Assembly (NCBI RefSeq): GCF_026212465.1 | Contig: NC_080052.1 | Span: forward strand, 14,725,878 to 14,789,877 | Source of the DNA: Amaranthus tricolor | Taxonomy: Eukaryota > Streptophyta > Magnoliopsida > Caryophyllales > Amaranthaceae | DNA: 64,000 nt | Direction: 5' to 3' | Shown here: positions 51,311 through 63,265 of the stretch, piece by piece | Position numbering within the stretch: position 1 is the first letter of the stretch | How the letters are laid out: each line of letters begins with the position of its first letter | The notes under the pieces: model-generated | Databases searched by the model: none | The model's input: the letters and a program-made list of their open reading frames with translations, nothing else | What the model was told of the DNA's origin: nothing | Position numbers and translations under genes: made by a program

Positions 51311-51355
51311 CTTTATGGTTCATTTGTAATTGGATTTGAGTAAGATCGCACGATT
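51311..51355. other. Rearrangement junction with templated filler DNA
   Basis: Between the right arm and block Z are two short copied pieces. 51311-51337 repeats 51426-51452 with one mismatch in 27. 51336-51355 (TTGAGTAAGATCGCACGATT) repeats 51244-51263 exactly. They overlap each other by two bases. This is the pattern left by microhomology-based joining with template switching. Confidence 0.88.
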
Positions 51356-51705
51356 TTCAATTTTCGGATTTCAATTCTTCTTTTGCTTTTGTTTTGTAAG
51401 TTATTTGTTTTATATATTCTCCCCTCTTTGTGGTTCATTTGTAATTGGATTTCTTTATTTTTTATGATTAATTCATCGTTGTCGTGGTTGTGCTACGATG
51501 TCATGTGAAATTGCTTCTTTGACAATATAATAGCCTCGTTGTTCTTTTTTTTTGCCAAGTAGATGGAGAATATTTGCATCATCTAAAGTTAATCCCTTTA
51601 CGTTTCATGTTATTATGAAGTTCTTTGAAAGCTTCTATCCTTTTTCAAAGGTTGTCATCTTTAAGTTTTTTTGGAAGTAGATGAAACATTCTTACATACA
51701 TCCAA

Positions 51706-53948
51706 TGTAACACCCCGATATTTTCCCGATATTTTTTTCCCGATATATTTAATAATTCACTAATAATATTATTTCTATATATATATATTTTATTTATTAT
51801 TGGGCTTGGTCATGAGACTTGCAATCCTTTTTGGCAATTAGAATTATTTGGGCCCAAACTTTTCCTTAACTCATCTTTTATTTTCAAAAAATAAAAAAAA
51901 TAAAAAAAAAGAAGGGACTCTTGGTGGAGCTTGTAACTCCCTTAGGGTAATGAAGGATCAAGGCATTAATCCCATATAATTAACCCTTCTTAATTCCTAA
52001 ATTATTTTCATATTGACATCCTTTCAAAATTCCTCCTAATTCACATTCCTAACTCCATTCCACTTCATCATTTGATGTTTTCCTTTACAATTGTAAGTGT
52101 AATTCTTAATCTATGTTGAATCTTAAGTTTTAATTTAAAATTCTATGATTATTATATGTTTTATCTTATAATTCATGTTTAATTTATGAATTTAAAATTT
52201 CATGTATAATTTTGGGATGTATTTTTCTATCTAAATTGATGAAGAATGTTTTTTTTAAGGGTTTTAGATATGTTTATATGTGTGTGAAGGATTTGTTTGA
52301 TGGATGATTGTAAAGTATATATATAAAAAAAATGGATGCTCATAGAAAAATGTATGTGGTGTTAGAAATTTATTTTATTGATTAATAGGAGGAATTTATA
52401 ATGTTGCTAGAGAAATATATATAAATATATATGTGATGTGTGTGTGTGTACATTGTGTAAAAAGAATTATTTTTGAGGAATAAAAATTAATTTCATAGAT
52501 GGTCATGAAAATTATGTAAATATTTTCGTTTAGATTTAATAGGAAATATTAAAATTTATATTTTTGTGATAAAAAAAAATGAAATGACAAAATCCCGTAG
52601 GTTTGGAAAATGGTGAAAAAAGGTGTTTTTGGAACATTTTTGGCTTTGAAATTAGGTTGAAAATACTTATACTATGTTATAAATTATGGAAATTGGTACC
52701 CGGGGGTTTTGACGCCTTCCGGACGCAACGGTGAAGTTGGATTTTCAGTTTGACAGTTTTAAATTGCGTTTCTGGACAGATTATGTATGCTGTCCTGTTT
52801 TGTGCATTTACCATGTTATAGTATGTGATGGATGTTCATGATGTGTGTGGTATTCTAGGTGTGGGTGTAATTGTATGTGCGTGTTATGGTTGATTTGAGG
52901 AAAGTGTGTATGTGTGCTTATTTCCCGAATACGATTGAACCTTGTAGGAAGTCAATTCGTGACCGGGAATTGAATAGGACGCTTGAGAGTTGGTTATCTT
53001 GTTTAAGGTATGTACACGCAGCGAAGTTCACATTTAGTTCGATGTATCATATAATAATGGTATACAAAAGTAAAGTATGGATATATAGTACGGATAATGT
53101 TATCTTTCCGAATAAATAATTTTGATACATTGTTTTGATAAGCAGAGGTAGTATGACCTCACTAACCTTAAAAGTGGACGTAGTATGACGTCAATTGGTG
53201 GAAATGAATTACTCGCGGTATATGGGGGCATTATGAGCCTCCGCGGGGGTATGCATACTTAACCATAGGCACCGAAGTAAGGCGAGTGCCTATGGTAGGG
53301 ACTTGCGTAGGGGTTAGCTCCCCCTAATGTATTGTCTCACTCTTGAAGTTTGGGGTTTGGTCCGGCAGTATGGCCAGGAAAATTACAGCAGTATGGCTGA
53401 CTGACTCAATGAATCATTTGAAATTTATTAAAAAGTAAATATTGAACTGTAGCCGACGTATGGTAAGTTGCCATTGTGCTTTATGCTATAATGTTAATGT
53501 TATAAGAGATGTTTTTGCTGACGTGTACTTTTGGTCTTAACGACCCTGCGATGATGTTGTTTCCTATTTGGGCAATGACTAGCAGTAAGTTAAGTTGCAG
53601 GTCTGGGGAGTGAGGATTGTCCCTTGGAGAAATAAATCGTTAGAATACAGAAGTCTTGATAAGAACTTCTAATAAATTTTAAAGAATATTTGGTTTTATG
53701 AGGTGATTTCGTTCTCAAGTTGTAATAAGTAGATTTAATTTTACGTTCTTATCCGCTGCTAAGAATTTCTTTTATCTAGTAGTTTATAATAACACTAATA
53801 GAACTCGATCCGCAACCTTTCCTTATTTTCAAAAATCCGTTTTTATAATTGCCTTCTAACATTCTGGTTTGACTCGGACTACATTTACCTTTCTTCAAAA
53901 AGGTCGTTTTCTCTTTTCAAACGATCCGAGTTATTCCGAGATGTTACA
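51706..53948 (+). mobile_element. Solo LTR in block Z (2.24 kb)
   Basis: Starts TGTAACACCCCGATATT and ends CCGAGATGTTACA, with a perfect 5-bp target duplication TCCAA (51701-51705 and 53949-53953). Block Y keeps the empty site near 62070 (GCACTTTGGATGTATGTAAG on the plus strand). The interior has no recognisable gag-pol. The segment 53140-53340 holds short repeats of the form GTAGTATGACCTC and CCGCGGGGG. It inserted after Z and Y were duplicated, or was lost cleanly from Y, which is unlikely. Confidence 0.93.
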
Positions 53949-54401
53949 TCCAAAGTGCGCCCCTTTTTGTTTCATGTTTTTACGAAGTTCCCTATAGGGT
54001 TCTTTCCTTTTTAAGAGTTGTTTTTAGGGTGCGTGGAACTGCTATGTATAAAGGATTATGAAAGCCCACTTTTGCAGAGGGTGGGAGGAGGCTTTGATAT
54101 CATAATGTTACCTTTTCTCCTCTAGATTTTGACGTATCTCAATTGTTTTTAGGGTCGAAGTGCTATGTATAAGGGATTACGAAAGCGCGCTTTTTCGGAG
54201 GGTGGGTGGAGGCTTTTATAACATAATTTTACCTTTTCCTCTTCTAAATTTTGACTTATCTCAATGATCAAAGGCTTTGAATGTTTTAGGAGATAAGATT
54301 CTTGTTTTATTTAGAATCTTCTATGTGCTTATAAGGCACATAAATAGGTGTAACATTGTGATTATCTATTTCTTTGACTAAATTAATATTTGTTTATTTT
54401 G

Positions 54402-55057
54402 TGAAGCTTTTGGATTAGGGAGAAGATGGCATGACTACTGCTAAAGATTCTGCTTCATTGCGAGCGACCTTTTAGCAAGAAGTTGTTGTTTACCAAAACC
54501 TTGACCATCTAAATGTTACTAAAGTAATTCTCTTGCTAACTGATCCTCTTTCGGGTGATTTTTATCCTTGGTACTTTGCTTTGTTACATTTCTATGAAAG
54601 TGATTGAGAAAAGTGTTGCATTGTATTTTGAATTTCATGGACGCTCTCTTATGCTGAAGTGATATGTCTTAAACTTTCTGGTCAAAATTTATCATCTTAT
54701 CCCCTAATATGATGAAACTACAGTATATTGGGGCCTCTATGGGAACATCTAATCTCAAAATACCTGTAAAAGCATCCTTAAATCCTCCCCGCGCTCTTTC
54801 ATCTAAGGTATGCTGTGTTGTTGTTGTGTATATTCCTGAGGGAACTCTTAAGCAGTTCTTGATAAGAAATAGGCAGAAAAAGCTTGCTTTTAAGGTTTTG
54901 ATTCAGCTTGCTTTAGATCTTGCAGAAAGTGAGTTGAACATGAAATCTTTCAGTTTTTCCTTTTTATTTTCTATAAATTTCATTTTGATTTGTTCTTAAT
55001 ATTTTGACAGCCTAAGTTATCTACATTCAAAGCAGATTGTCCATTGTGATGTCTCAG
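54402..55057 (+). pseudogene. Raf-like protein kinase pseudogene, Z copy
   Basis: The exons are 54402-54523, 54724-54928 and 55011-55057, the same three as in X. The translation includes GEDGMTTAKDSASLRATF, IGASMGTSNLKIP, SSKVCCVVVVYIPEGTLKQF and LSYLHSKQIVHCDVS. Trp of LDWGED is TAG, and the TAG before QEVVVY is shared with X and Y. The splice acceptor before the first exon is TG instead of AG, and exon 2 is one base short at its end (GCAGAAA against GCTAGAAA in X). It lies in opposite orientation to the Y copy. Confidence 0.85.
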
Positions 55058-56737
55058 GTGAACATTTGTGTGTCTTTTCCATAATATTAGATGCTTAGCT
55101 GTGTATCTATTTGTGACCTCAACACCCACTGATCTGGACGTTCACAGTTCACACTAATTTTAACTACTGTATTTGGAAAATGTTCTTTCTCTAATGAAAT
55201 GGGCTCTACCTTTTTTGTATCTGTCCTTCTCCACACACTTTCTTTTCGAGAAAAATCAAAACCAAATGTTAAGGTTTGAGAAATTCACAGAATATGTTAC
55301 TTCCTTGACTTACTTTTGTGTTGATGCAGATTAGGTGCCAAGGACTATTCATACGAAACCTAGAGGAGTGTAAACAAAACAGATTGTCAGTTCTTGATTG
55401 CCTTAGTTTGGACAACAACATGCAAAGAGCAGATTCCAAACAAAATTGCTGCTGTTACACTCCACTAATCAGTAACCTCACTGCCACAACAAAGTTTAGC
55501 ACTAATGGATGTTCTATTTCTATGGTTCTGTAAAAGCTAGAGTATCGTCAAAGCTGATGCACACAACATATAAAGCAATCTCAAATTTGTTGATTCCGCT
55601 CACTGTTAAAGGTGATCGCATTTTTTATTATATGCATCCTTTATAATTTCATCAAGAATGCATCAACTCATACAAGAAAAACTGAATTTATACAATAAGT
55701 TTAAATAACTAGTAAGCATGTATGCACTTTTTGCTTATTAATTAATAATATAATTTTATTATTTGCATTCAATTTTTATTTTTCACAGTTATCATTATTT
55801 GATGTGATCCTTAAAAACACAACCAATTGACTGAATTTACAGACTAACTACGAAGGGGTAATGGTTGCGTGTTTTCATTAATCACAAAGGTAATATGATT
55901 GCGAAGGGGTAAGCTTGTCTTGCTTACTAATTATTGCTATATTTTGGGTATGTTAGAGTCACTACATATGTTCATTGTTTTATCGCATATGTTCCTACTA
56001 AGTATTGCTATATTTCCTGTGATGTTCAACTCATTTTCTTTAAATATAGTCATTATTCTATCTTTTGATGATGAACGGTAAGATGTAATAGGGTAAGGAC
56101 TTATGGGAAAATAGATTTTTTGATAGTGTAGGTTGTGAATGCATATAGAAATTTACGATTATTAGTGATACTCATATTAGGTTGTCATCATTGAATGCTA
56201 TGATTTTATATTTTAAAGATCTTTCAAATTCTATATGTCCCTCTTTGCTATCTTCATAATTCATAATGTTTCATAAATTATTTCTTGAACAAAGAATTTT
56301 GATGTGTGATTCATGTAAGGTGATTTTAATTTCCTAAAAGCGTTTGAAAAACCTTTCGAATTTTTTTTTTTTTTTGTAAGGTGATCCGATTATTGCTATT
56401 CTTACTCTTTAGTTTGAAGATGGTAACACATTTTAGTGGATCAAGGTGACAAGTTCCATTTACTACATTATAATTGGTTTTACCACTTTTATCACTAACA
56501 TGTTTTTTAATTTTAACACTACTTATTTTAAATTTTCCCAAATGATCTTATTTCTTATGTATGCAAATGTACAGCTAAAGTTTCACTTAATTGCATAATA
56601 AACTATCATCAAATATATGTTTTTTACTTGTTTCTATTAATATTGTTAAACATAATTGTGTTCTTGGATATGTGCCTTATTCAAGAGTATGGATTTTTTT
56701 CGAAATGTGCCGTATTCAAGAGTGTGGATAGTGTTTA

Positions 56738-57051
56738 CGGCCCATTCGGTAGGTGGTAATAAACGGTGGTAATGAGAATGAAAACTAGTGTAATTTTGAT
56801 TGAAAAATCTCTTGGCTACCTTGATGGTCATGCTTGTCCAACTTCAATCATCTCATTTTCTTCATAAAATTCATTCTAATGCATTACCATTAGAAGATGT
56901 GGTATAAGGTGAAAAAGGAAATTTGTAAACAAAAAATTTTTTTGTGATCAAAGTTTCATCACCATGGGAATGACATGAAATTTTTAATGAAATTTTACAC
57001 TATAAATCATTCTCAATACTACCCTTTTAGTACCACTAACCAAACAAACCG
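56738..57051. mobile_element. Tourist-like MITE (Z copy)
   Basis: Inverted copy of 22385-22698, flanked by TTA at 56735-56737 and 57052-57054. Confidence 0.78.
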
Positions 57052-57106
57052 TTAGTGTTATTGTTATCGATTGTTAGGTATTAAAATAGAGAGACGATCA
57101 CAAAAG

Positions 57107-57887
57107 TTAATGCCCCTCTTTAACAAAACTAAAGTTGTTTGGTGGTAAAATTTCCAAGAATTTGTGTATTTTGTTATAAATTTCTACTCTTATGCCATGT
57201 TTACTTAGCACTTATTTTATTTTTGATTATGTGCTTGAACTTTTAATGTAACACTTCATTCAAGTTCTTCATATTCGCTGCAATAATGACCGAAGTCAAT
57301 TTAAATGTCATCTTCTTAACGTTACTACGAATACTTTAACTATTACATATTATTTTACTCAAAAGTATTTATAAACAAAGAGTACTCGTACTCTTTAATC
57401 ATCGATCAATAATAGTGAAATTGTTTTTCTTCAACAGTTTCTAATCTTAATAGGCTTAGAAATAAAGTTGTAGGTGTAGTGTTTGCTTACCCTAGATGTG
57501 ACGGGGGAGAAAACGTCGATCACGAGTTATGTTTTGCCAAATGATTCGACGAATGCTCTTGGAATGATCATGTGTTCATGGCTGCTTTGTTATAAAAATT
57601 TCAATTTTGATCTAAAAATGATCAATTTAGACCATGAATGATCCATTAAATGAATGCTGTTTGAAAATGATCAAGAGTTCACGGTTGCTTTGTTGTAAAA
57701 AATTTCAATTTTTATTTAGAAAAGATCAACTCAGACCTTAAAATGACCAATTGAAAAATTAATTTTGACCTTATAAGTATCAATTATGACCTTTAAATAG
57801 ATCAAGTACTGAGTGCATATTGAAGAAAACTATTTTTAGGCTAATTGGCTATCCGTCTCATATTGAGACGGTATCGCGCAAGACCAG
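57107..57887. repeat. Segment S, inverted copy
   Basis: Reverse complement of about 21545-22324, ending at the GAGACGGTATCGCGCAAGAC motif. Block Y lacks it, so it forms part of the loop of the Z/Y inverted repeat. Confidence 0.8.
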
Positions 57888-58526
57888 CTGCTTTATTATT
57901 CAGTATCATTTTCTTGTGTAATGTAGTATACTAATTCAATTCTTAATGTTTTTAATTATATATATTTAAAAATTGTAAAATATTAATATCATCAAAATTT
58001 ATATTGACACAAATCTAGCAAATTTTGCTCATGATGTTTTAACGTATAAGTCAAGAATAAAATAAATGTAAAAAATAAAGTAATGGATGAAATGTGTCAA
58101 AAAGAAAATGAGTCTTGAGAAGCAACTAGGGGGTCGCAAGTGAAGCTCAGAAACTTTCTATTAGTTTGGGGCTAATGCATCATTGCGAGAGGCAACAATC
58201 TTCACGGGTCCCGTATTGTTGCACCAGTTTTGGTTATGTTGATATTTCAAAGAGGTTTTTTAAGGCTTTATTTAATTAAAAGTGACGGTTACTTTATTTT
58301 AACCTCAAATAACTTTTCTAGTCCATCTTTAATTGAGAGTGTAAAAAGTCGTACAATGCACGATCTTTTAGCATCGACATATAAACAAATGATATTAAAA
58401 AATAATGCTAGAGATATTATGCATTGGAAACACTCAATTTTGACAGTTATACGTATCATCAACAATATATTATACAGTATATTATATTCTCTAATTTACT
58501 CAATTAAACTATAAATAAATGCTTGA
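57888..58526. other. Unassigned loop sequence between Z and Y
   Basis: About 640 bp found once in the window. An open frame at 58230-58514 (94 codons) is Leu/Ile-rich with no recognised domain. It may be the inside of the truncated copia element whose LTR follows, but no pol motif is visible. Confidence 0.4.
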
Positions 58527-58907
58527 TGTAAGTGTGATTAGGAAGAACACACTTAGATTTAAAAGTTTCTGATTTAAAAGAGTAGATAAGAAAGAATAGT
58601 AGAAGAATATTGATAAGAGCCAAATCACAAGAACAAACTCAATGATTTGGGTTTTAGGCTAGAGACAAGACACACTCAATCTCCCATAAGAATTAACACT
58701 CAAGACAAACTCAAAGTGATAATTGAAATTACTATTTCTTTGGACAAACACAAGAAGAAAAGCAATGCATAAAACTCAAGGTTTATATTCTGAAACAAAA
58801 TCTGAATTTTTTTGATTACAAAACATTCCTTTATATAGGGTGAATACAAGTTTCTAGAAACTTTCAAATATATCCCCTATTTCAGTCAATACATCCCCCT
58901 TTGTTGG
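58527..58907 (-). mobile_element. Copia-type 3' LTR with polypurine tract
   Basis: On the minus strand a polypurine tract AAAGGGGGA (plus 58894-58902) is followed by an LTR of about 367 bp starting TGTATTGACTG at 58893 and ending CACTTACA at 58527. A TATA box (CCTATATAAAGG) lies near 58840. The internal region upstream of the tract is cut off at the start of block Y. Confidence 0.65.
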
Positions 58908-58965
58908 TTAACTTTTGTGATCGTTTCTCTATTTTAATACCTAACAATCGATAACAATAACACTA

Positions 58966-59280
58966 ACGGTTTGTTTGGTTAGTGGTACTAAAAGGGTAGT
59001 ATTGAGAATGATTTATAGTGTAAAATTTCATTAAAAATTTCATGTCATTCCCATGGTGATGAAACTTTGATCACAAAAATTTTTTTTGTTTACAAATTTC
59101 CTTTTTCACCTAATACCACATCTCCTAATGGTAATGCATTGGAATGAATTTTATGAAGAAAATGAGATGATTGAAGTTGGACAAGCATGACCATCAAGGT
59201 ATCCAAGAGATTTTTATATCAAAATTATACTAGTTTTCATTCCCATTACCACCGTTTATTACCACCTACCAAATGGGCCG
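58966..59280. mobile_element. Tourist-like MITE (Y copy)
   Basis: 315 bp, ends CGGTTTGTTTGGTTAGTGG and CCACCTACCAAATGGGCCG, flanked by TAA at 58963-58965 and 59281-59283. This is the best preserved of the three copies. Confidence 0.82.
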
Positions 59281-60959
59281 TAAACACTATCCACACTCTT
59301 GAATAAGGCACATTTCGAAAAAAATCCATACTCTTGAATAAGGCACATATCCAAGAACACAATTATGTTTAACAATATTAATAGAAACAAGTAAAAAACA
59401 TATATTTGATGATAGTTTATTATGCAATTAAGTGAAACTTCAGCTGTACATTTGCATACATAAGAAATAAGATCATTTGGGAAAATTTAAAATAAGTAGT
59501 GTTAAAATTAAAAAACATGTTAGTGATAAAAGTGGTAAAACCAATTATAATGTAGTAAATGGAACTTGTCACCTTGATCCACTAAAATGTCTTGCCATCT
59601 TCAAACTAAAGAGTAAGAATAGCAATAATCGGATCACCTTACAAAAAAAAAAAAAATTCCAAAGGTTTTTCAAACGCTTTTAGGAAATTAAAATCACCTT
59701 ACATGAATCACACATCAAAATTCTTTGTTCAAGAAAAAATTTATGAAACATTATGAATTATGAAGATAGCAAAGAGGGACATATAGAATTTGAAAGATCT
59801 TTAAAATATAAAATCATAGCATTCAATGATGACAACCTAATATGAGTATCACTAATAATCGTAAATTTCTATATGCATTCACAACCTACACTATCAAAAA
59901 ATCTATTTTCCCATAAGTCCTTACCCTATTACATCTTACCGTTCATCATCAAAAGATAGAATAATGACTATATTTAAAGAAAATGAGTTGAACGTCACAG
60001 GAAATATAGCAATACTTAGTAGGAACATATGCGATAAAACAATGAACATATGTAGTGACTCTAACATACCCAAAATATAGCAATAATTAGTAAGCAAGAC
60101 AAGCTTACCCCTTCGCAATTATATTACCTTTGTGATTAATGAAAACACGCAACCATTACCCCTTCGTAGTTAGTCTGTAAATTCAGTCAATTGGTTGTGT
60201 TTTTAAGGATCACATCAAATAATGATGACTGTGAAAAATAAAAATTGAATGCAAATAATAAAATTATATTATTAATTAATAAGCAAAAAGTGCATACATG
60301 CTTACTAATTATTTAAACTTATTGTATAAATTCAGTTTTTCTTGTATGAGTTGATGCATTCTTGATGAAATTATAAAGGATGCATATAACAAAAAATGCG
60401 ATCACCTTTAACAGTGAGCGGGTTCAACAAATTTGAGATTGCTTTATATGTTGTGTGCATCAGCTTTGACGATACTCTAGCTTTTACAGAACCATAGAAA
60501 TAGAACATCCATTAGTGCTAAACTTTGTTGTGGCAGTGAGGTTACTGATTAGTGGAGTGTAACAGCATCAGTTTTGTTTGGAATCTGCTCTTTGCATGTT
60601 TTTGTCCAAACTAAGGCAATAAAGAACTGACAATTTGTTTTGTTTACACTCCTCTAGGTTTCGTATGAATAGTCCTTGGCACCTAATCTGCATCAACACA
60701 AAAGTAAGTCAAGGAAGTAACATATTCTGTGAATTTCTCAAACCTTAACATTTGGTTTTGATTTTTCTCGAAAAGAAAGTGTGTGGAGAAGGACAGATAC
60801 AAAAAAGGTAGAGCCCATTTCATTAGAGAAAGAACATTTTCCAAATACAGTAGTTAAAATTAGTGTGAACTGTGAACGTCCAGATCAGTGGGTGTTGAGG
60901 TCACAAATAGATACACAGCTAAGCATCTGATATTATGGAAAAGACACACAAATGTTCAC
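59281..60959. other. Block Y, non-coding stretch downstream of the kinase pseudogene
   Basis: Counterpart of 22699-24408 and, inverted, of 55058-56737. It has the ATACTCTTGAATAAGGCACAT repeats near 59300-59350. No recognisable exon. Confidence 0.45.
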
Positions 60960-61615
60960 CTGAGACATCACAATGGACAATCTGCTTTGAATGTAGATAA
61001 CTTAGGCTGTCAAAATATTAAGAACAAATCAAAATGAAATTTATAGAAAATAAAAAGGAAAAACTGAAAGATTTCATGTTTAACTCACTTTCTGCAAGAT
61101 CTAAAGCAAGCTGAATCAAAACCTGAAAAGCAAGCTTTTTCTGCCTATTTCTTATCAAGAACTCCTTAAGAGTTCCCCCAGGAATATACACAACAACAAC
61201 ACAGCATACCTTAGATGAAAGAGCGCGAGGAGGATTTAAGGATGCTTTTACAGGTATTTTGAGATTAGATGTTCCCATGGAGGCCCCAATATACTGTAGT
61301 TTTATCATATTAGGGGATAAGATGATAAATTTTGACCAGAAAGTTTAAGACATGTCACTTTAGCATAAGAGAGCGTCCATGAAATTCAAAATACAATGCA
61401 ACACTTTTCTCAGTCACTTTCATAGAAATGTAACAAAGCAAAGTACCAAGTATAAAAATCAGCCAAAAGAGGATTAGTTAGCAAGAGAATTACTTTAGTA
61501 ACATTTAGATGGTCAAGATTTTGGTAAACAACAACTTCTTGCTAAAAGGTCGCTCGCAATGAAGCAGAATCTTTAGCAGTAGTCATGCCATCTTCTCCCT
61601 AATCCAAAAGCTTCA
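60960..61615 (-). pseudogene. Raf-like protein kinase pseudogene, Y copy
   Basis: The exons are 61494-61615, 61089-61293 and 60960-61006. It shares with Z the TAG in place of Trp in LDWGED, the lost AG splice acceptor and the shortened exon 2 end, and shares with X and Z the TAG before QEVVVY. Z and Y are therefore the closest pair and their common ancestor was already a pseudogene. HRD is HCD as in the other copies. Confidence 0.85.
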
Positions 61616-63265
61616 CAAAATAAACAAATATTAATTTAGTCAAAGAAATAGATAATCACAATGTTACACCTATTTATGTACCTTATAAGCACATAGAAGA
61701 TTCTAAATAAAACAAGAATCTTATCTCCTAAAACATTCAAAGCCTTTGATCATTGAGATAAGTAAAAATTTAGAAGAGGAAAAGGTAAAATTATGTTATA
61801 AAAGCCTCCACCCACCCTCCGAAAAAGCGCGCTTTCGTAATCCCTTACACATAGCACTTCCACCCTAAAAACAATTGAGATACGTCAAAATGTGGAGGAG
61901 AAAAGTTAACATTATGATATCAAAGCCTCCTCCCACCCTCTGCAAAAGTGGGCTTTCATAATCCTTTATACATAGCAGTTCCACGCACCCTAAAAACAAC
62001 TCTTAAAAAGGAAAGAACCCTATAAGGAACTTCATAAAAACATGAAACAAAAAGGGGCGCACTTTGGATGTATGTAAGAGTGTTTCATCTACTTCCAAAA
62101 AAACTTAAAGATGACAACCTTTAAAAAAGGATAGAAGCTTTCAAAGAACTTCATAATAACATGAAACGTAAAGGGATTAACTTTAGATGATGCAAATATT
62201 CTCCATCTACTTGGCAAAAAAAAGAACAACGAGGCTATTATATTGTCAAAGAAGCAATTTCACATGACATCGTAGCACAACCATGACAACGATGAATTAA
62301 TCATAAAAAATAAAGAAATCCAATTACAAATGAACCACAAAGAGGGGAGAATATATAAAACAAATAACTTACAAAACAAAAGCAAAAGAAGAATTGAAAT
62401 CCGAAAATCGAAAATCCAATCATTTAAAAAGTGAATATTTTGTCGCTATACCTTTCAACCAAAATAAACCCAATGTTTTAGCCCAATTGATTGATTTTTG
62501 AAGATGATACTCAAACCCTAAAAACATTAGTTAACCATGTTAGACCGAAGAAATTGACAGCCTAATTTTTCACCCAAATTGATTGAAATTAGGAAAGAGT
62601 ACAAACAAATAATAAATCATAATACCCAGATGATAAAAATCCATTCTTTATCAAAATTACATCTAAGAAAGGGAAAAATCAAGAGGAAAGGGTTCTCAGA
62701 ACCAAATAAGGTATAAAATAGATGAGAAAACAAAGAAATTAAAGAAAATGAATACAAAGAAATCACCTTAAGCTTACCTATGAACCGACGAACAAACGAT
62801 CAACTGCAGCGTGCGGGAAAACAAAGAGAAGAAGCATAAGCAGTGCCCTTCAGCTGAGATGGAGTAGTCAGTAGTTGAAGGAGCAAGAGAAGAAGTGCGT
62901 GGAAGAATTTTAGGGAAGCAGGAGAAACATGTCAGCTTAGTAGAAGGTACCTAGTCATTAAACTAAAATGTGAATAGTACCCTAATGCGTTCTATTTTCT
63001 ACACCGATCAACCAAGTTTACATCATAAAATCAATAGTTGGATTCAAAATTCACCCAAAAAATCAAAAATCACGCACAAAACTCAACAATAATGAAATCA
63101 GCAAGTGAAGTAAAGCATATCTACTTAAAACTGACTCACATGTCATAATTTCACTTCTACAAAATATTCTTAAAGAAAAGAATAACAATCTTATTTTTTT
63201 GTAGGAAAAATTAGGCAAACATACTAATCATGAATAGTGTAAGAACCATTTGTTCAACAAGTGAA
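61616..63265. other. Block Y, stretch without a gene
   Basis: Counterpart of 25066-26672. It holds the 121-bp tandem duplication near 61750-61990, the empty site of the Z-block solo LTR near 62070, and the empty sites of the hAT (near 62695) and Harbinger (near 62740) insertions. No coding similarity. Confidence 0.55.

Larger units (their letters stand above)
44996..51312. repeat. Large inverted repeat, right arm
   Basis: Reverse complement of 37735-43871. It keeps the complete solo LTR and so is about 180 bp longer. The arm ends inside a GATC-rich repeat, where it meets a scrambled junction at 51311-51355. Confidence 0.93.
51356..57106. repeat. Segmental duplication block Z (inverted copy of X and Y)
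   Basis: Reverse complement of 22325 to about 25850 and of 58908 to about 62415, interrupted by the solo LTR at 51706-53948. Paired positions of Z and Y add to about 116017, so Z and Y make a second inverted repeat centred near 58009. It contains the 121-bp tandem duplication near 54000-54270. Confidence 0.92.

Noticed and set aside
37735..51312. Palindrome as a simple assembly artefact
   Set aside because: Not fully excluded, but the arms differ by a 155-bp deletion, a mutated target duplication and scattered substitutions, which a mirrored duplicate contig would not show.
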